Assembly: GCA_965659595.1 (NCBI GenBank)
Contig: CBFHWN010000003.1
Coordinates: 10,173 to 74,172 of the forward strand
Length of the DNA: 64,000 nucleotides
From: Casp-actino8 sp965659595
Lineage (GTDB): Bacteria; Actinomycetota; Acidimicrobiia; Acidimicrobiales; Ilumatobacteraceae
Reading direction: 5' to 3'
Numbering within the stretch: position 1 is the first letter of the stretch; each line of letters begins with the position of its first letter. A program made the position numbers and the translations under genes. This document shows positions 30,499-38,772 of the stretch, piece after piece. The notes below the pieces were generated by a model. That model ran no database searches. It was not told where the DNA came from and worked only from the letters and a program-made list of their open reading frames with translations.

Positions 30499-32517
30499 TC
30501 AGAGTGTCGACAGATAGTCGTTGAGACGACCCCCGACCAGATCGGCGGCATCGTCCGACGGATGATCGGTGTAGCTGTATAGGCGAACGTCGTTCACGAT
30601 GTGATCGCACGTGTCGTCGCAGAACACATCAGTGGCGTCGAAAACGGTGACGGACCCTTCGAAGTCGGCGGCGATGCGGTCGAGCATTGCCCGATATTTC
30701 TCGGTGTCGCTCAGGAACTGAATGCGGGTGGTCGTGCAGGCAGGGTTGTCGGTCACGAGAAGTGAGTTGAGGAATCCGATGGTCGAGCGTCGCTCCGAGC
30801 AGTCCTGCGGGGCGGCCAGAGCCGGATTGTCGACGTAGAGGACGACGTTCTTGTCACCGTCGACGAGTCGTCGAACCGTTTCGCGAAGAGCCGACTCGAC
30901 CTTGCTGTAGAGCGGGCTGTCGGGCAGCCATGAGAATTCGGTCTCGACCGGGAATTCGAACATGGCCCGGACGGCTCCTTGCAGCACCACGACCTCGATG
31001 AGCGGATCGGCGACCACGGTGTCGACGGCCGGCACGATCAGTGGTTGGAAGCGCTCATGAGCTGGATCGTCGGAGATGAGGGGTACTGCCGACCCCAAGC
31101 CGAGAGTTCCGCCGAGGATGGTCCAGTAGCGATCGTCGACCGACGTACGCATGAAGCCGCCGATCAGCGTGGTTGCCTTGCTGTCTCCGATGAGGGCGTA
31201 GCTGGCCGAGCCGCGTACGTCGGTTCGGCAATCGGCGAAGAGTTCCTCGACGTCGAACGGAAGACCGCAGCCGAACGACGAGATCACGTCGATGTCGCGC
31301 ACTTCACCCGGATCGATGGCGATGTTGACGTCGTTGAATCGTCGTTGACCGATGCCATTCTGCTGGAAGGTGTACGCCCCTACACCGCCGATGATCGCTA
31401 CGGCGGCGACGAGGCCGGCGACGACTGCTCGTCGATGCTGATTGAACCTCAGTGGGCGTTCGATCAACCGATAGGTGAGGTAGGCGAGGATCACCGAGAG
31501 AATCACTGCGCCGGTGCGCACCCCGGTCGAGGGAACGTCACTGGCGATGATGCGGGCGTAGACGAGGAGCGGCCAGTGCCAGAGATAGAGCGGGTACGAG
31601 ATGAGTCCGATGCCGATCATCGTGCGACGCGACAGCAGGTGACGCCCGCATACGGTGTTCGGACCGCTGGCGATCAGAAGTGCGGCTCCGACCGTGGGCG
31701 GAAGGGCGTTCCAGCCCGGGAAGGCACTGCCGCCGTCGAGCGTGAACATGGGAACGACGATCGACGCGAGTCCGACGACGGCCAGTGTGTCTCGCCTCGC
31801 CGTGCTCCACGTCGCGAGAAGCGGAGACGATCGTCCGAACGACACGACGGCGAGGAGAGCGCCGATCAGCAGTTCCCAGAACCGGCTGATGGGGGAGTAG
31901 TACCCGCCCACCGAATCGAGCGCGAGAAGTCCGAGCACGAACGACGTGACGAGAAGGACGATCGTCGACACGACGACATTGGCACCGATGCGCCGTCCGA
32001 ATCGGAACATTCCCCAGAGGAGAAGTGGCCACACGATGTAGAACTGCTCTTCGATACCGAGTGACCACAGGTGGACGAGCGGCTTCACTTCCGACGCCGT
32101 GTCGAAGTAGCCGGCCTCGGCCCAGAGGAGGAGATTCGACACGAAGAAGGCGCCACCGGCCACGTGCTTGCCGAGCTGTTCGAACTCCTTGTCGAAGAGC
32201 GACACCCAACCGAGCGCGTACGTCGCTGCGAGAACGATCGCTAGCGCCGGGAAGATGCGCCGAACGCGGCGATCGTAGAAACCCCGAATGGAGAACGAGT
32301 CGTTCGACAGACCACCGAGGATGTTGGTGGTGATGAGGAAGCCGGAGATGACGAAGAAGACGTCGACTCCGACGAAGCCCCCGGGAACCATCCAGGGAAA
32401 GGCGTGGAACAGAACAACCGAGCCGACGGCGATAGCACGCAGTCCGTCGATGTCGGGCCGATACACGTGTTCGACGTTCTTGGTTCCGGAGCTCACCACT
32501 CCAGGACTTTGCCACAC
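30499..32517 (-). CDS. OafA/YrhL-type membrane acyltransferase with SGNH domain
   Basis: The 672-residue protein has an N-terminal acyltransferase-3 domain of about ten helices (residues 20-385), starting YRPDIDGLRAIAV with the catalytic His in LFHAFP and with GVDVFFVISGFLI. A C-terminal SGNH-hydrolase-like domain (about 430-672) follows, with the block I GDSKATT and a terminal D-H pair in TDHPSDDAADL. Fused proteins of this kind O-acetylate cell-wall glycans or exported polysaccharides. It follows cydB by 6 bp, which makes co-transcription likely, though no functional tie is known. Confidence 0.88.
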   Translation of the reverse strand: MWQSPGVVSSGTKNVEHVYRPDIDGLRAIAVGSVVLFHAFPWMVPGGFVGVDVFFVISGFLITTNILGGLSNDSFSIRGFYDRRVRRIFPALAIVLAATYALGWVSLFDKEFEQLGKHVAGGAFFVSNLLLWAEAGYFDTASEVKPLVHLWSLGIEEQFYIVWPLLLWGMFRFGRRIGANVVVSTIVLLVTSFVLGLLALDSVGGYYSPISRFWELLIGALLAVVSFGRSSPLLATWSTARRDTLAVVGLASIVVPMFTLDGGSAFPGWNALPPTVGAALLIASGPNTVCGRHLLSRRTMIGIGLISYPLYLWHWPLLVYARIIASDVPSTGVRTGAVILSVILAYLTYRLIERPLRFNQHRRAVVAGLVAAVAIIGGVGAYTFQQNGIGQRRFNDVNIAIDPGEVRDIDVISSFGCGLPFDVEELFADCRTDVRGSASYALIGDSKATTLIGGFMRTSVDDRYWTILGGTLGLGSAVPLISDDPAHERFQPLIVPAVDTVVADPLIEVVVLQGAVRAMFEFPVETEFSWLPDSPLYSKVESALRETVRRLVDGDKNVVLYVDNPALAAPQDCSERRSTIGFLNSLLVTDNPACTTTRIQFLSDTEKYRAMLDRIAADFEGSVTVFDATDVFCDDTCDHIVNDVRLYSYTDHPSDDAADLVGGRLNDYLSTL

Positions 32518-32523
32518 CGAACT

Positions 32524-33525
32524 TCAGTTCTGGAGACTCTGATTCCTGCGATTCACCAAGTAGAGCAACCAGACCAGAGCCGGAACGGCCGTGACGGCGG
32601 CGAGGCCGAAGACGATCACCAATCCGATCTGAGTGGGACGCGCACCGGCCACCTCGTCGAGAGTCGCATGGTCGATCAGGAAGTCGGGCCACTGTGCGAC
32701 ACCCCATCCGAGAAGCACCGTTCCGACGGCCACGGTGGCTCCGACGCGAGCCAGTGAATAGTTCTTTCGGTACAAGAGAACGATCGCACCGAATCCGGAC
32801 ACGGCGGCGAGAAGTGCCAGTGGCGCGGCTCGTCCTTGTAGACGATTGGTCAACGTTTCGGCATCGTTCGTGAGGAGCGGAACGGCGGCGAGAGCGATCA
32901 CGCCGGTGATGGAGCCGCTCACTATGCCGCGCTTCGCGCAGTAGTCGGCGAGTTCTTCATGGCCGGCCCGACGTGCATCGGCGGCCAGATAGACGGCGGC
33001 GAGATAAGCGGCCGTACCGACGGCGAGGATTCCTCCGACCCATGACGTGGGTCCGGTCCAGACCGAGACGTCGCTCGTGCCATCGAGGGTGACGCGCCCG
33101 CTCGCGATGGCACCGGCGATCATGCCCAAGAAGAACGGTGTGATGAACGACGACAGCGCAAACGCCGCTCCGAACACACGTGCCCATCGAAGATCTTCGC
33201 TGAACTTGCGGAAGGCAAAACCGGATCCTCGCAACACGATGCCGAGGCCGACGAGCATCCATGGCACCCACATAGTGTTCATGACGGCTGTGAAGCCGGT
33301 GGGGAAGGCACTCCACATGAACACCAGTACGTAGACGAGCCACACGTGGTTGGCCTCCCATACCGGGCCGATGCTGTGATCGACCTGGGTGCGAAGTGCG
33401 GCACCATGCTCGGCATCGCCGGCGAGAAGGTCCCACATGCCACTGCCGTAGTCGGCACCACCGAAGACCCCGTAGGCGACGACGCCGACGAACATCAGGG
33501 CGGCGACGAGATCGACGAGGCTCAT
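32524..33525 (-). CDS. cydB: Cytochrome bd-type ubiquinol oxidase subunit II
   Basis: The 333-residue membrane protein starts LVDLVAALMFVGVVAYGVFGGADYGSGMWDLLAG and has VWEANHVWLVYVLVFMWSAFP, both characteristic of CydB. About eight to nine helices are predicted. It pairs with CydA to reduce O2 with quinol electrons at high oxygen affinity. It overlaps cydA by 4 bp. Confidence 0.95.
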   Translation of the reverse strand: MSLVDLVAALMFVGVVAYGVFGGADYGSGMWDLLAGDAEHGAALRTQVDHSIGPVWEANHVWLVYVLVFMWSAFPTGFTAVMNTMWVPWMLVGLGIVLRGSGFAFRKFSEDLRWARVFGAAFALSSFITPFFLGMIAGAIASGRVTLDGTSDVSVWTGPTSWVGGILAVGTAAYLAAVYLAADARRAGHEELADYCAKRGIVSGSITGVIALAAVPLLTNDAETLTNRLQGRAAPLALLAAVSGFGAIVLLYRKNYSLARVGATVAVGTVLLGWGVAQWPDFLIDHATLDEVAGARPTQIGLVIVFGLAAVTAVPALVWLLYLVNRRNQSLQN

Positions 33526-34877
33526 CGGGCTACCACTTCCGGTGAATAGGGGCTGGGAAGAGCGTCGCCTTCACCGCGTCGCCAGCGCGATGACATCGAT
33601 CTGATCACGGCGAAGGCGGCGATTCCCATTGCGGTGTACACGACGATCGTGGCGGTGAGCGTGATCCACACGTTGGAATTGGTGGTGACTGCTTCGTCGA
33701 CGGTCATCACCTCGTGGGCGATCCATGGCTGCCGGCCCACTTCGGTGGTGATCCAACCCGTCTGCAGGGCGATCACGGCGAGTACACCCGAGATCGACAG
33801 GAAGCCGAGAGAGCGTGGCGAGTCGATCAGTGATCGTCGTCGTCGCTCTCGCCACCAGAACCACACCGAGAAAGCGGCGAGGAGAGTTCCGATTCCGATC
33901 ATGGTCTGGAACGACAAGTGCACGATGTTGACGGGAGGAGTCGTTTCGGGAGTGAGTTGATCGAGTCCGGGAATCTCGGCGTTCGGACTGTTGCCGGCGA
34001 GGATCGAGCCGAGTAGCGGAATCTCGATCGCCCCGACGACCTCTCCGTCGATCAAGACACCGCCGATTCGCAGCGGTGCTCTCGTCTCGGTTTCGGTGGC
34101 CAGTTCCATGGCAGCGAGTTTGGAAGGTTGTTCGTCGGCCAGTCGCAGACCCGAGAAGTGGCCGACGACCGGTTGAACCACGGCGGCCAATCCAGCGATT
34201 GCCAGCGCGTAGCGAAGACCCATGCGGTGTCGGCGATCGTCACGTCCCTTTCGAATGGCGAAGGCATAGACGCCGGCTACGACGAAGCCGACGACCATGT
34301 AGGCGGCCACGAACATGTGGAGGGCCATCCCCCACACGGCACTGTTGAACATTGCGGCGAGCGGATCGACGTCGGTGACCTGACCGTTCTCGAGAGTGAA
34401 TCCGGTGGGTGCATTCATCCAGGCATTGACCGCCATGATGCAGAAGGTTCCGAACGCTCCCGACACCATGATCGGAATCAGCGTCTTCAGGTGCACCGAT
34501 GGTGGAAGGCGGTCCCAGCCGTACAGATAGATGCCGAGGAACACTGCCTCGAGAAAGAAGGCGATTCCCTCGAGTGCGAACGGGAGTCCGATCACGTCGC
34601 CGTACGTCGACATGAGACCGGGCCACAGCAGTCCCATTTCGAAGCTGAGGATCGTCCCACTCACGGCGCCTACGGCGAACAGAACGGCGGCGACCTTCGA
34701 CCAGCGACGGGCCAGTGTGAGGGCATCGGCGTCGTTCTTCTTCAGTCCACGACGATGCAGAAGGTAGATGAGGAAAGGAAAAGCCACCCCGAAACACGAG
34801 AGCACGATGTGGAATCCGAGCGAGAGCGCCATCTGGTAGCGCGCCGCCATGAGAGTGTCGACAGCGAACATTTCCAT
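33522..34877 (-). CDS. cydA: Cytochrome bd-type ubiquinol oxidase subunit I
   Basis: The 451-residue protein carries the heme-ligand His at residue 23 (LGFHIVLSCFG), the SGTILSFEMGLLWP region, AVNAWMNAPTGF, a His-rich helix MALHMFVAAYM, and the GRQPW motif. The periplasmic Q-loop is short, which places it with the short-loop CydA/CioA forms. ATG 34877 is chosen because TAAGGT lies 8 nt upstream. A longer open frame would overlap the divergent gene's promoter. The assembly exporter genes cydCD are not in the window. Confidence 0.95.
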   Translation of the reverse strand: MEMFAVDTLMAARYQMALSLGFHIVLSCFGVAFPFLIYLLHRRGLKKNDADALTLARRWSKVAAVLFAVGAVSGTILSFEMGLLWPGLMSTYGDVIGLPFALEGIAFFLEAVFLGIYLYGWDRLPPSVHLKTLIPIMVSGAFGTFCIMAVNAWMNAPTGFTLENGQVTDVDPLAAMFNSAVWGMALHMFVAAYMVVGFVVAGVYAFAIRKGRDDRRHRMGLRYALAIAGLAAVVQPVVGHFSGLRLADEQPSKLAAMELATETETRAPLRIGGVLIDGEVVGAIEIPLLGSILAGNSPNAEIPGLDQLTPETTPPVNIVHLSFQTMIGIGTLLAAFSVWFWWRERRRRSLIDSPRSLGFLSISGVLAVIALQTGWITTEVGRQPWIAHEVMTVDEAVTTNSNVWITLTATIVVYTAMGIAAFAVIRSMSSRWRRGEGDALPSPYSPEVVAR

Positions 34878-34885
34878 CGGAGGTG

Positions 34886-34891
34886 ACCTTA
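34886..34891 (-). promoter_or_regulatory. -10 hexamer, leaderless start of cydA
   Basis: On the minus strand TAAGGT ends 8 nt before ATG 34877. Confidence 0.5.
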
Positions 34892-34933
34892 GGCGACGTC
34901 GACTCGTCGTCGGTTTCCCGTTCACTTTCTCCA

Positions 34934-34939
34934 TAGCCT
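34934..34939 (+). promoter_or_regulatory. -10 hexamer, leaderless start of the DUF2071 gene
   Basis: TAGCCT ends 6 nt before ATG 34946. Confidence 0.55.
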
Positions 34940-34945
34940 CACGGC

Positions 34946-35665
34946 ATGGATCGACAAATGTCACCGGAATGCCCCGACCCGGTGACCTTCGCCGTCATGC
35001 GCCAGGAGTGGCGAGATCTCGCCTACGTTCACTGGCGATACGAGCCCTCGGTGGTGCAGGCGTTGCTACCCGAGCAACTCACCGTCGACACCTTCGATGG
35101 TTCGGCGTGGGTCGGCTTGATTCCGTTCTCGATGCGCAACATCGGCTTGCCGCACGGACCATCGTTTCCGTACTTCGGTTCCTTTCCCGAGATCAATGTT
35201 CGGACCTACGTGATCAAGGACGGTCGTCCAGGTGTGTGGTTCTTCTCGCTCGACGTGAATCGATTTCTTCCCGCTGTCGTCGCGCGTCTCACCTACCGGT
35301 TGCCGTATTGCTGGGGTCGAGCGAGCCACGAAGTCGGTGGCGAGACGTGGACCACTCGTGTTCATCGTCGTTGGCCGCGTGCGGTCGAACCGATCGAGAT
35401 CGTGTTGCACCCAGGAGAGGCGATCGAGCCCGACGATCTCGACCATTTCCTCACTGCTCGATGGGGTTTGTATTCCCGAACGAGAGGCGGGGTTCGCTAT
35501 GCCCCGGTCGATCACGAGCCGTGGCCGCTGCGGGCGGCCCGGTTGGAGCACGCCGACACGAGTTTGGTGACGGCGGCCGGCCTCCCCGAGCCGAACGGGG
35601 AAACTCACGTGCGTTGTTCGCCGGGGGTCAGTGTTCGGATCGGTCGACCACGACGGGTTCACTGA
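34946..35665 (+). CDS. DUF2071 (YqjF-like) protein
   Basis: The 239-residue protein matches the YqjF/DUF2071 pattern: an N-terminal MRQEWRDLAYVHWRYEP, LLPEQLTVDTFDGSAWVGLIPFSM, FPEINVRTYVIKDGRPGVWFFSLD, and a late YSRTRGGVRYAPVDHEPWPL. The family adopts an acetoacetate-decarboxylase-like fold, but its role is unknown. No signal peptide or membrane segment is seen. The gene ends 63 bp before the arsenic operon. Confidence 0.8.
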   Translation: MDRQMSPECPDPVTFAVMRQEWRDLAYVHWRYEPSVVQALLPEQLTVDTFDGSAWVGLIPFSMRNIGLPHGPSFPYFGSFPEINVRTYVIKDGRPGVWFFSLDVNRFLPAVVARLTYRLPYCWGRASHEVGGETWTTRVHRRWPRAVEPIEIVLHPGEAIEPDDLDHFLTARWGLYSRTRGGVRYAPVDHEPWPLRAARLEHADTSLVTAAGLPEPNGETHVRCSPGVSVRIGRPRRVH

Positions 35666-35672
35666 GTTCATC

Positions 35673-35722
35673 GAACGTTCACTCCGCCGAAAGTGCCTCA
35701 ATGAACGTTGAGACATAATCTC
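35673..35722. promoter_or_regulatory. Operator region of the arsenic operon, three inverted repeats
   Basis: Three palindromic elements follow one another: GAACGTTC (35673-35680), TCAATGAACGTTGA (35698-35711, arms TCAA/TTGA with near-palindromic core) and GAGA-CATAA-TCTC (35710-35722). The first two share the core GAACGTT. The third covers the presumed -10 element. They are suitable sites for the ArsR-type repressor encoded just downstream. Confidence 0.5.
35716..35721 (+). promoter_or_regulatory. -10 hexamer of the arsenic operon
   Basis: TAATCT ends 7 nt before GTG 35729. An overlapping CATAAT (35714-35719) is an alternative. Either gives a leaderless or nearly leaderless transcript. Confidence 0.5.
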
Positions 35723-35728
35723 GGGGTC

Positions 35729-36391
35729 GTGGATCTGAACCGCCGAGCCTCTCGCTTCGCCGCCCTGGGCGATACGTCTCGGCTGAAAATCGTCGATGCA
35801 CTGGCAGCGGGCGATCACTCACCCGGAGACCTGGCCGATCTCACGGGCTGCGACTCCAATCTGCTGGCCCATCACCTGCGCATCTTGGAGGAGTCGGGCC
35901 TCGTCAGGAGAGTGAAGTCGCAGGGCGACGGTCGCCGTCGCTACGTCCAGTTGACGCCTGGCGCCGTCGAAGGTCTGTTACCAGCGGTTGTGGGAACGTC
36001 ACGACGCCGTGCGCTGTTCGTCTGCACCCGTAATTCGGCGAGGAGTCAGCTGGCGGCTGCGATCTGGAAGTCGGTCGGCGCCGGAGACGCCGAGTCGGCC
36101 GGCACACATCCGGCCGATCGAGTTCATCCCGGCGCTGTGGCGGCGGCCGGACGTCTGGGCCTCACCTTGGACGGCATCGTTCCGAAGCACCTCGACGAGG
36201 TCGGCGTCGACGCCGATGTGGTGATCACGGTGTGCGACGAAGCACGTGAAGAGATCGAACCGCCGGCGACGTGGATTCATTGGTCGATCCCGGATCCGGT
36301 GAGATCGGGTCGGGCGTCGGTCTTCGATGCCACGGCACGCGAACTCGTCCGACGCGTACAGATGCTGCGAGGAATCGAGGAGATCACATGA
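35729..36391 (+). CDS. ArsR-type regulator fused to an arsenate-reductase (ArsC) domain
   Basis: The 220-residue protein joins an ArsR/SmtB winged-helix domain (residues 1-85: RFAALGDTSRLKIVDAL, LLAHHLRILEESGLV) to a low-molecular-weight-phosphatase/ArsC domain (about 94-220). The latter has the P-loop C99TRNSARS and the WSIPDP segment with the conserved Asp. Only three cysteines exist: C41, C99, C169. The ArsR metal motif ELCVCDL is absent, and the second relay Cys expected after C169 (xxECP in thioredoxin-coupled ArsC) is replaced in REEIEPP. It overlaps the GAPDH gene by 4 bp. It probably represses the operon and responds to arsenate or arsenite. Confidence 0.88.
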   Translation: MDLNRRASRFAALGDTSRLKIVDALAAGDHSPGDLADLTGCDSNLLAHHLRILEESGLVRRVKSQGDGRRRYVQLTPGAVEGLLPAVVGTSRRRALFVCTRNSARSQLAAAIWKSVGAGDAESAGTHPADRVHPGAVAAAGRLGLTLDGIVPKHLDEVGVDADVVITVCDEAREEIEPPATWIHWSIPDPVRSGRASVFDATARELVRRVQMLRGIEEIT

Positions 36392-37407
36392 CGACCACAC
36401 GAATCGGGATCAACGGCTTCGGACGTATGGGTCGTCTGGCCGTTCGCGCCTTGCGTCACCATCCCGATCTCGAGCTCGTCCATGTGAACGAGATCAAGGG
36501 GGGAGTGGAAGCGGCCGTTCATCTCCTTCAGTTCGACACGGTGCACGGACGATACGACGGCAACGTGTCGATCGAAGGTGAGTCGATGATCGTCGACGGT
36601 CGCCGAGTCGGGTTCTCCGAATACTCACGCCCTGAGGAGATCCCGTGGGCCGACCTCGGAGTCGACGTGGTCGTCGAATCGTCGGGCACGTTCAAGACGG
36701 TCACCGACATCGAGCCCCATCTCACCAACGGCGCCCGCTCGGTCGTGGTCGCCTGTCCGGTGAAGGACCCGACCGTGCTGAACGTCGTGATGGGCTGCAA
36801 CGATCATCTGTACGACCCGCAACACCACCGAATCGTGACGGCTGCCTCGTGCACTACGAACTCGCTTGCGCCCGTGGTGAAGGTGCTGCTCGAAGAGTTC
36901 GGGATCGAACGAGGGGCCATCACCACGATTCACGACGTCACGAATACGCAGGTGATCGTCGACGCTCCGCACAAGGACCTGCGTCGAGCTCGTTCAGCTC
37001 TCAATTCACTGGTTCCAACCTCCACCGGATCGGCGACGGCGATCACGATGATCTATCCCGAACTCGCCGGAAAGCTCAACGGAACGGCGGTGCGCGTGCC
37101 TCTCCTCAATGCGTCGCTCACTGATTGCACCTTCTCCATGTCGCGTGACGTGACCGTTGACGAGGTGAACGCCGCGCTCGAACGAGCAGCATCTGGTTCG
37201 CTGGCCGGAATTCTCGGCTTCGAAACTCGTCCTTTGGTGTCGGCCGACTACGTGAACGACACCCGATCGGGCATCGTCGATGCTCTGTCGACCATGGTGG
37301 TCGACGGCCGTTTGCTCAAACTGCTCGTCTGGTACGACAACGAATATGGCTACGCCCACCGCATGGTCGAGCTGGCCGACAAAGTCGCGCGAGCGGTGAA
37401 CGCGTGA
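36388..37407 (+). CDS. Arsenic-operon glyceraldehyde-3-phosphate dehydrogenase
   Basis: The 339-residue protein is a full GAPDH: NAD-binding RIGINGFGRMGR, the active Cys C155 in AASCTTNSLAPV, the partner His in TIHDVTNTQ, and WYDNEYGYAHRM. Its position between the ArsR-ArsC fusion and arsJ, with 4-bp overlaps at both ends, marks it as the arsenic-detoxification GAPDH. From established work on gapdh-arsJ operons, the enzyme uses arsenate in place of phosphate to make 1-arseno-3-phosphoglycerate, which ArsJ exports. It is unlikely to be the main glycolytic enzyme. Confidence 0.92.
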   Translation: MTTTRIGINGFGRMGRLAVRALRHHPDLELVHVNEIKGGVEAAVHLLQFDTVHGRYDGNVSIEGESMIVDGRRVGFSEYSRPEEIPWADLGVDVVVESSGTFKTVTDIEPHLTNGARSVVVACPVKDPTVLNVVMGCNDHLYDPQHHRIVTAASCTTNSLAPVVKVLLEEFGIERGAITTIHDVTNTQVIVDAPHKDLRRARSALNSLVPTSTGSATAITMIYPELAGKLNGTAVRVPLLNASLTDCTFSMSRDVTVDEVNAALERAASGSLAGILGFETRPLVSADYVNDTRSGIVDALSTMVVDGRLLKLLVWYDNEYGYAHRMVELADKVARAVNA

Positions 37408-38636
37408 AGTTGCGCAACTACGTCCTGGTGACGGCTGGCTATTGGGTCTTCACCCTCACCGACGGTGCGCTGCGGATGCTCGTTCTTTTGCATTTCAACG
37501 ATCTCGGGTACTCGGCCGTCGCCATCGCCTTCCTCTTCCTCGCCTACGAGTTCATGGGGATCCTCACCAACCTCCTGGGCGGTTGGGTGGGGGCGCGCAA
37601 GGGTCTCAACCGCACCTTGGTCGGTGGACTGGTTCTGCAGATGGTCGCCTTGTCGGCGCTCACGCTCGAAGATCCGTCGTGGGAGCGGTGGCTGTCGGTT
37701 CTCTTCGTGATGGCCATGCAGGCGCTATCCGGAGTTGCGAAGGATCTCACGAAGATGAGTTCGAAGAGTGCGGTGAAGACGGTGGCTGGCGACGGATCAC
37801 TCTTCCGGATGGTGGCGATCCTCACTGGTTCGAAGAATGCTCTGAAAGGAGTGGGTTTCTTCCTCGGATCGGCCTTGCTCGCCACGCTCGGTTACGACGG
37901 CTCGCTCCGGGTCATGGTCGCCGCTCTCGGTGTGACGGTCGTTCTCCTTCTCGTCATGTTGAACGAGGACATCGGTAAGTCGAAGCGCAAGCCCAAGCTC
38001 ACGTCACTGCTCTCGAAGTCGGATGCCATCAACAAACTGTCTTTCGCGCGCTTCTTCCTATTCGGATCGCGCGACATCTGGTTCGTGGTCGCCGTACCCG
38101 TGTTCTTGGCCGAGCAGTTGAACTGGTCCCACGAAGGAGTTGGCGGATTTCTGGCGGCCTGGGTGATCGGTTACGGGATCGTCCAATCGTCGGCGCCGAA
38201 GTTGCTCACCTCTGGTGGTCGAGTCGTCGACGAGAGTCGGGCTACTCGCTCGTGGGCTCTCGTGTTGGCCGTCGTATGCGTAGCGATCGCAATTCCGGTC
38301 ACCATCGAGTGGGGTGTGACACCAGCTGTCGTCGGAGGATTGATCGTGTTCGGTGCCGCTTTTGCGATGAACTCCTCACTGCACTCGTTTCTGGTGCTCG
38401 CCTTCGCCGATGACGATGATGTCGCGCTCGACGTCGGCTTCTACTACTCGGCCAATGCCGCCGGACGTCTCGTCGGGACGTTGTTGAGCGGTGCTCTGTA
38501 CGTGTGGGGAGGGTTGGCGCTCGCGTTGTGGGGATCGGTTGCGTTCGTGGTCGCAACATGGTTGGCGGCTCGACGACTTCCACCGCTTCCCGCTGGAACA
38601 GCGGTGTCACTCGCCGACGTGGACGGTGGGGACTGA
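37404..38636 (+). CDS. arsJ: Organoarsenical efflux permease ArsJ
   Basis: The 410-residue major-facilitator protein begins LRNYVLVTAGYWVFTLTDGALRMLVLLHF and has GVAKDLTKMSSKSAVK in the first half and NSSLHSFLVLAFADDDDVALDVGFYYSANA late, which is the ArsJ pattern. About twelve helices are predicted. It exports 1-arseno-3-phosphoglycerate, which breaks down outside to arsenate and 3-phosphoglycerate. It starts with GTG overlapping the GAPDH stop codon. No ArsB, Acr3 or ArsA is encoded nearby. Confidence 0.92.
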   Translation: MKLRNYVLVTAGYWVFTLTDGALRMLVLLHFNDLGYSAVAIAFLFLAYEFMGILTNLLGGWVGARKGLNRTLVGGLVLQMVALSALTLEDPSWERWLSVLFVMAMQALSGVAKDLTKMSSKSAVKTVAGDGSLFRMVAILTGSKNALKGVGFFLGSALLATLGYDGSLRVMVAALGVTVVLLLVMLNEDIGKSKRKPKLTSLLSKSDAINKLSFARFFLFGSRDIWFVVAVPVFLAEQLNWSHEGVGGFLAAWVIGYGIVQSSAPKLLTSGGRVVDESRATRSWALVLAVVCVAIAIPVTIEWGVTPAVVGGLIVFGAAFAMNSSLHSFLVLAFADDDDVALDVGFYYSANAAGRLVGTLLSGALYVWGGLALALWGSVAFVVATWLAARRLPPLPAGTAVSLADVDGGD

Positions 38637-38640
38637 TCGG

Positions 38641-38646
38641 TAGCCT
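38641..38646 (+). promoter_or_regulatory. Putative -10 hexamer of tRNA-Lys
   Basis: TAGCCT lies 53 nt upstream of the tRNA and just after the arsJ stop codon. Confidence 0.35.
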
Positions 38647-38699
38647 TGGGTCGACCATGTGGTCGTCCTGGACATCCGTCCGACGACGACTCCGTCGTT

Positions 38700-38772
38700 G
38701 CCCCTTTAGCTCAGTCGGTAGAGCAGCGGACTTTTAATCCGTGGGTCCAGGGTTCGAGCCCCTGAGGGGGCA
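38700..38772 (+). tRNA. tRNA-Lys(TTT)
   Basis: A 73-nt cloverleaf folds with acceptor GCCCCTT/AGGGGGC (one G-T pair), D arm GCTC/GAGC, anticodon stem GCGGA/TCCGT around loop CTTTTAA, and T arm CAGGG-TTCGAGC-CCCTG. The discriminator is A and no CCA is encoded. The stop codon of the opposite-strand VOC gene begins at the very next base. Confidence 0.96.

Noticed and set aside
38504..38737. Open frame running from arsJ into tRNA-Lys
   Set aside because: It overlaps a well-folded tRNA and the arsJ 3' end, and the product has no features.
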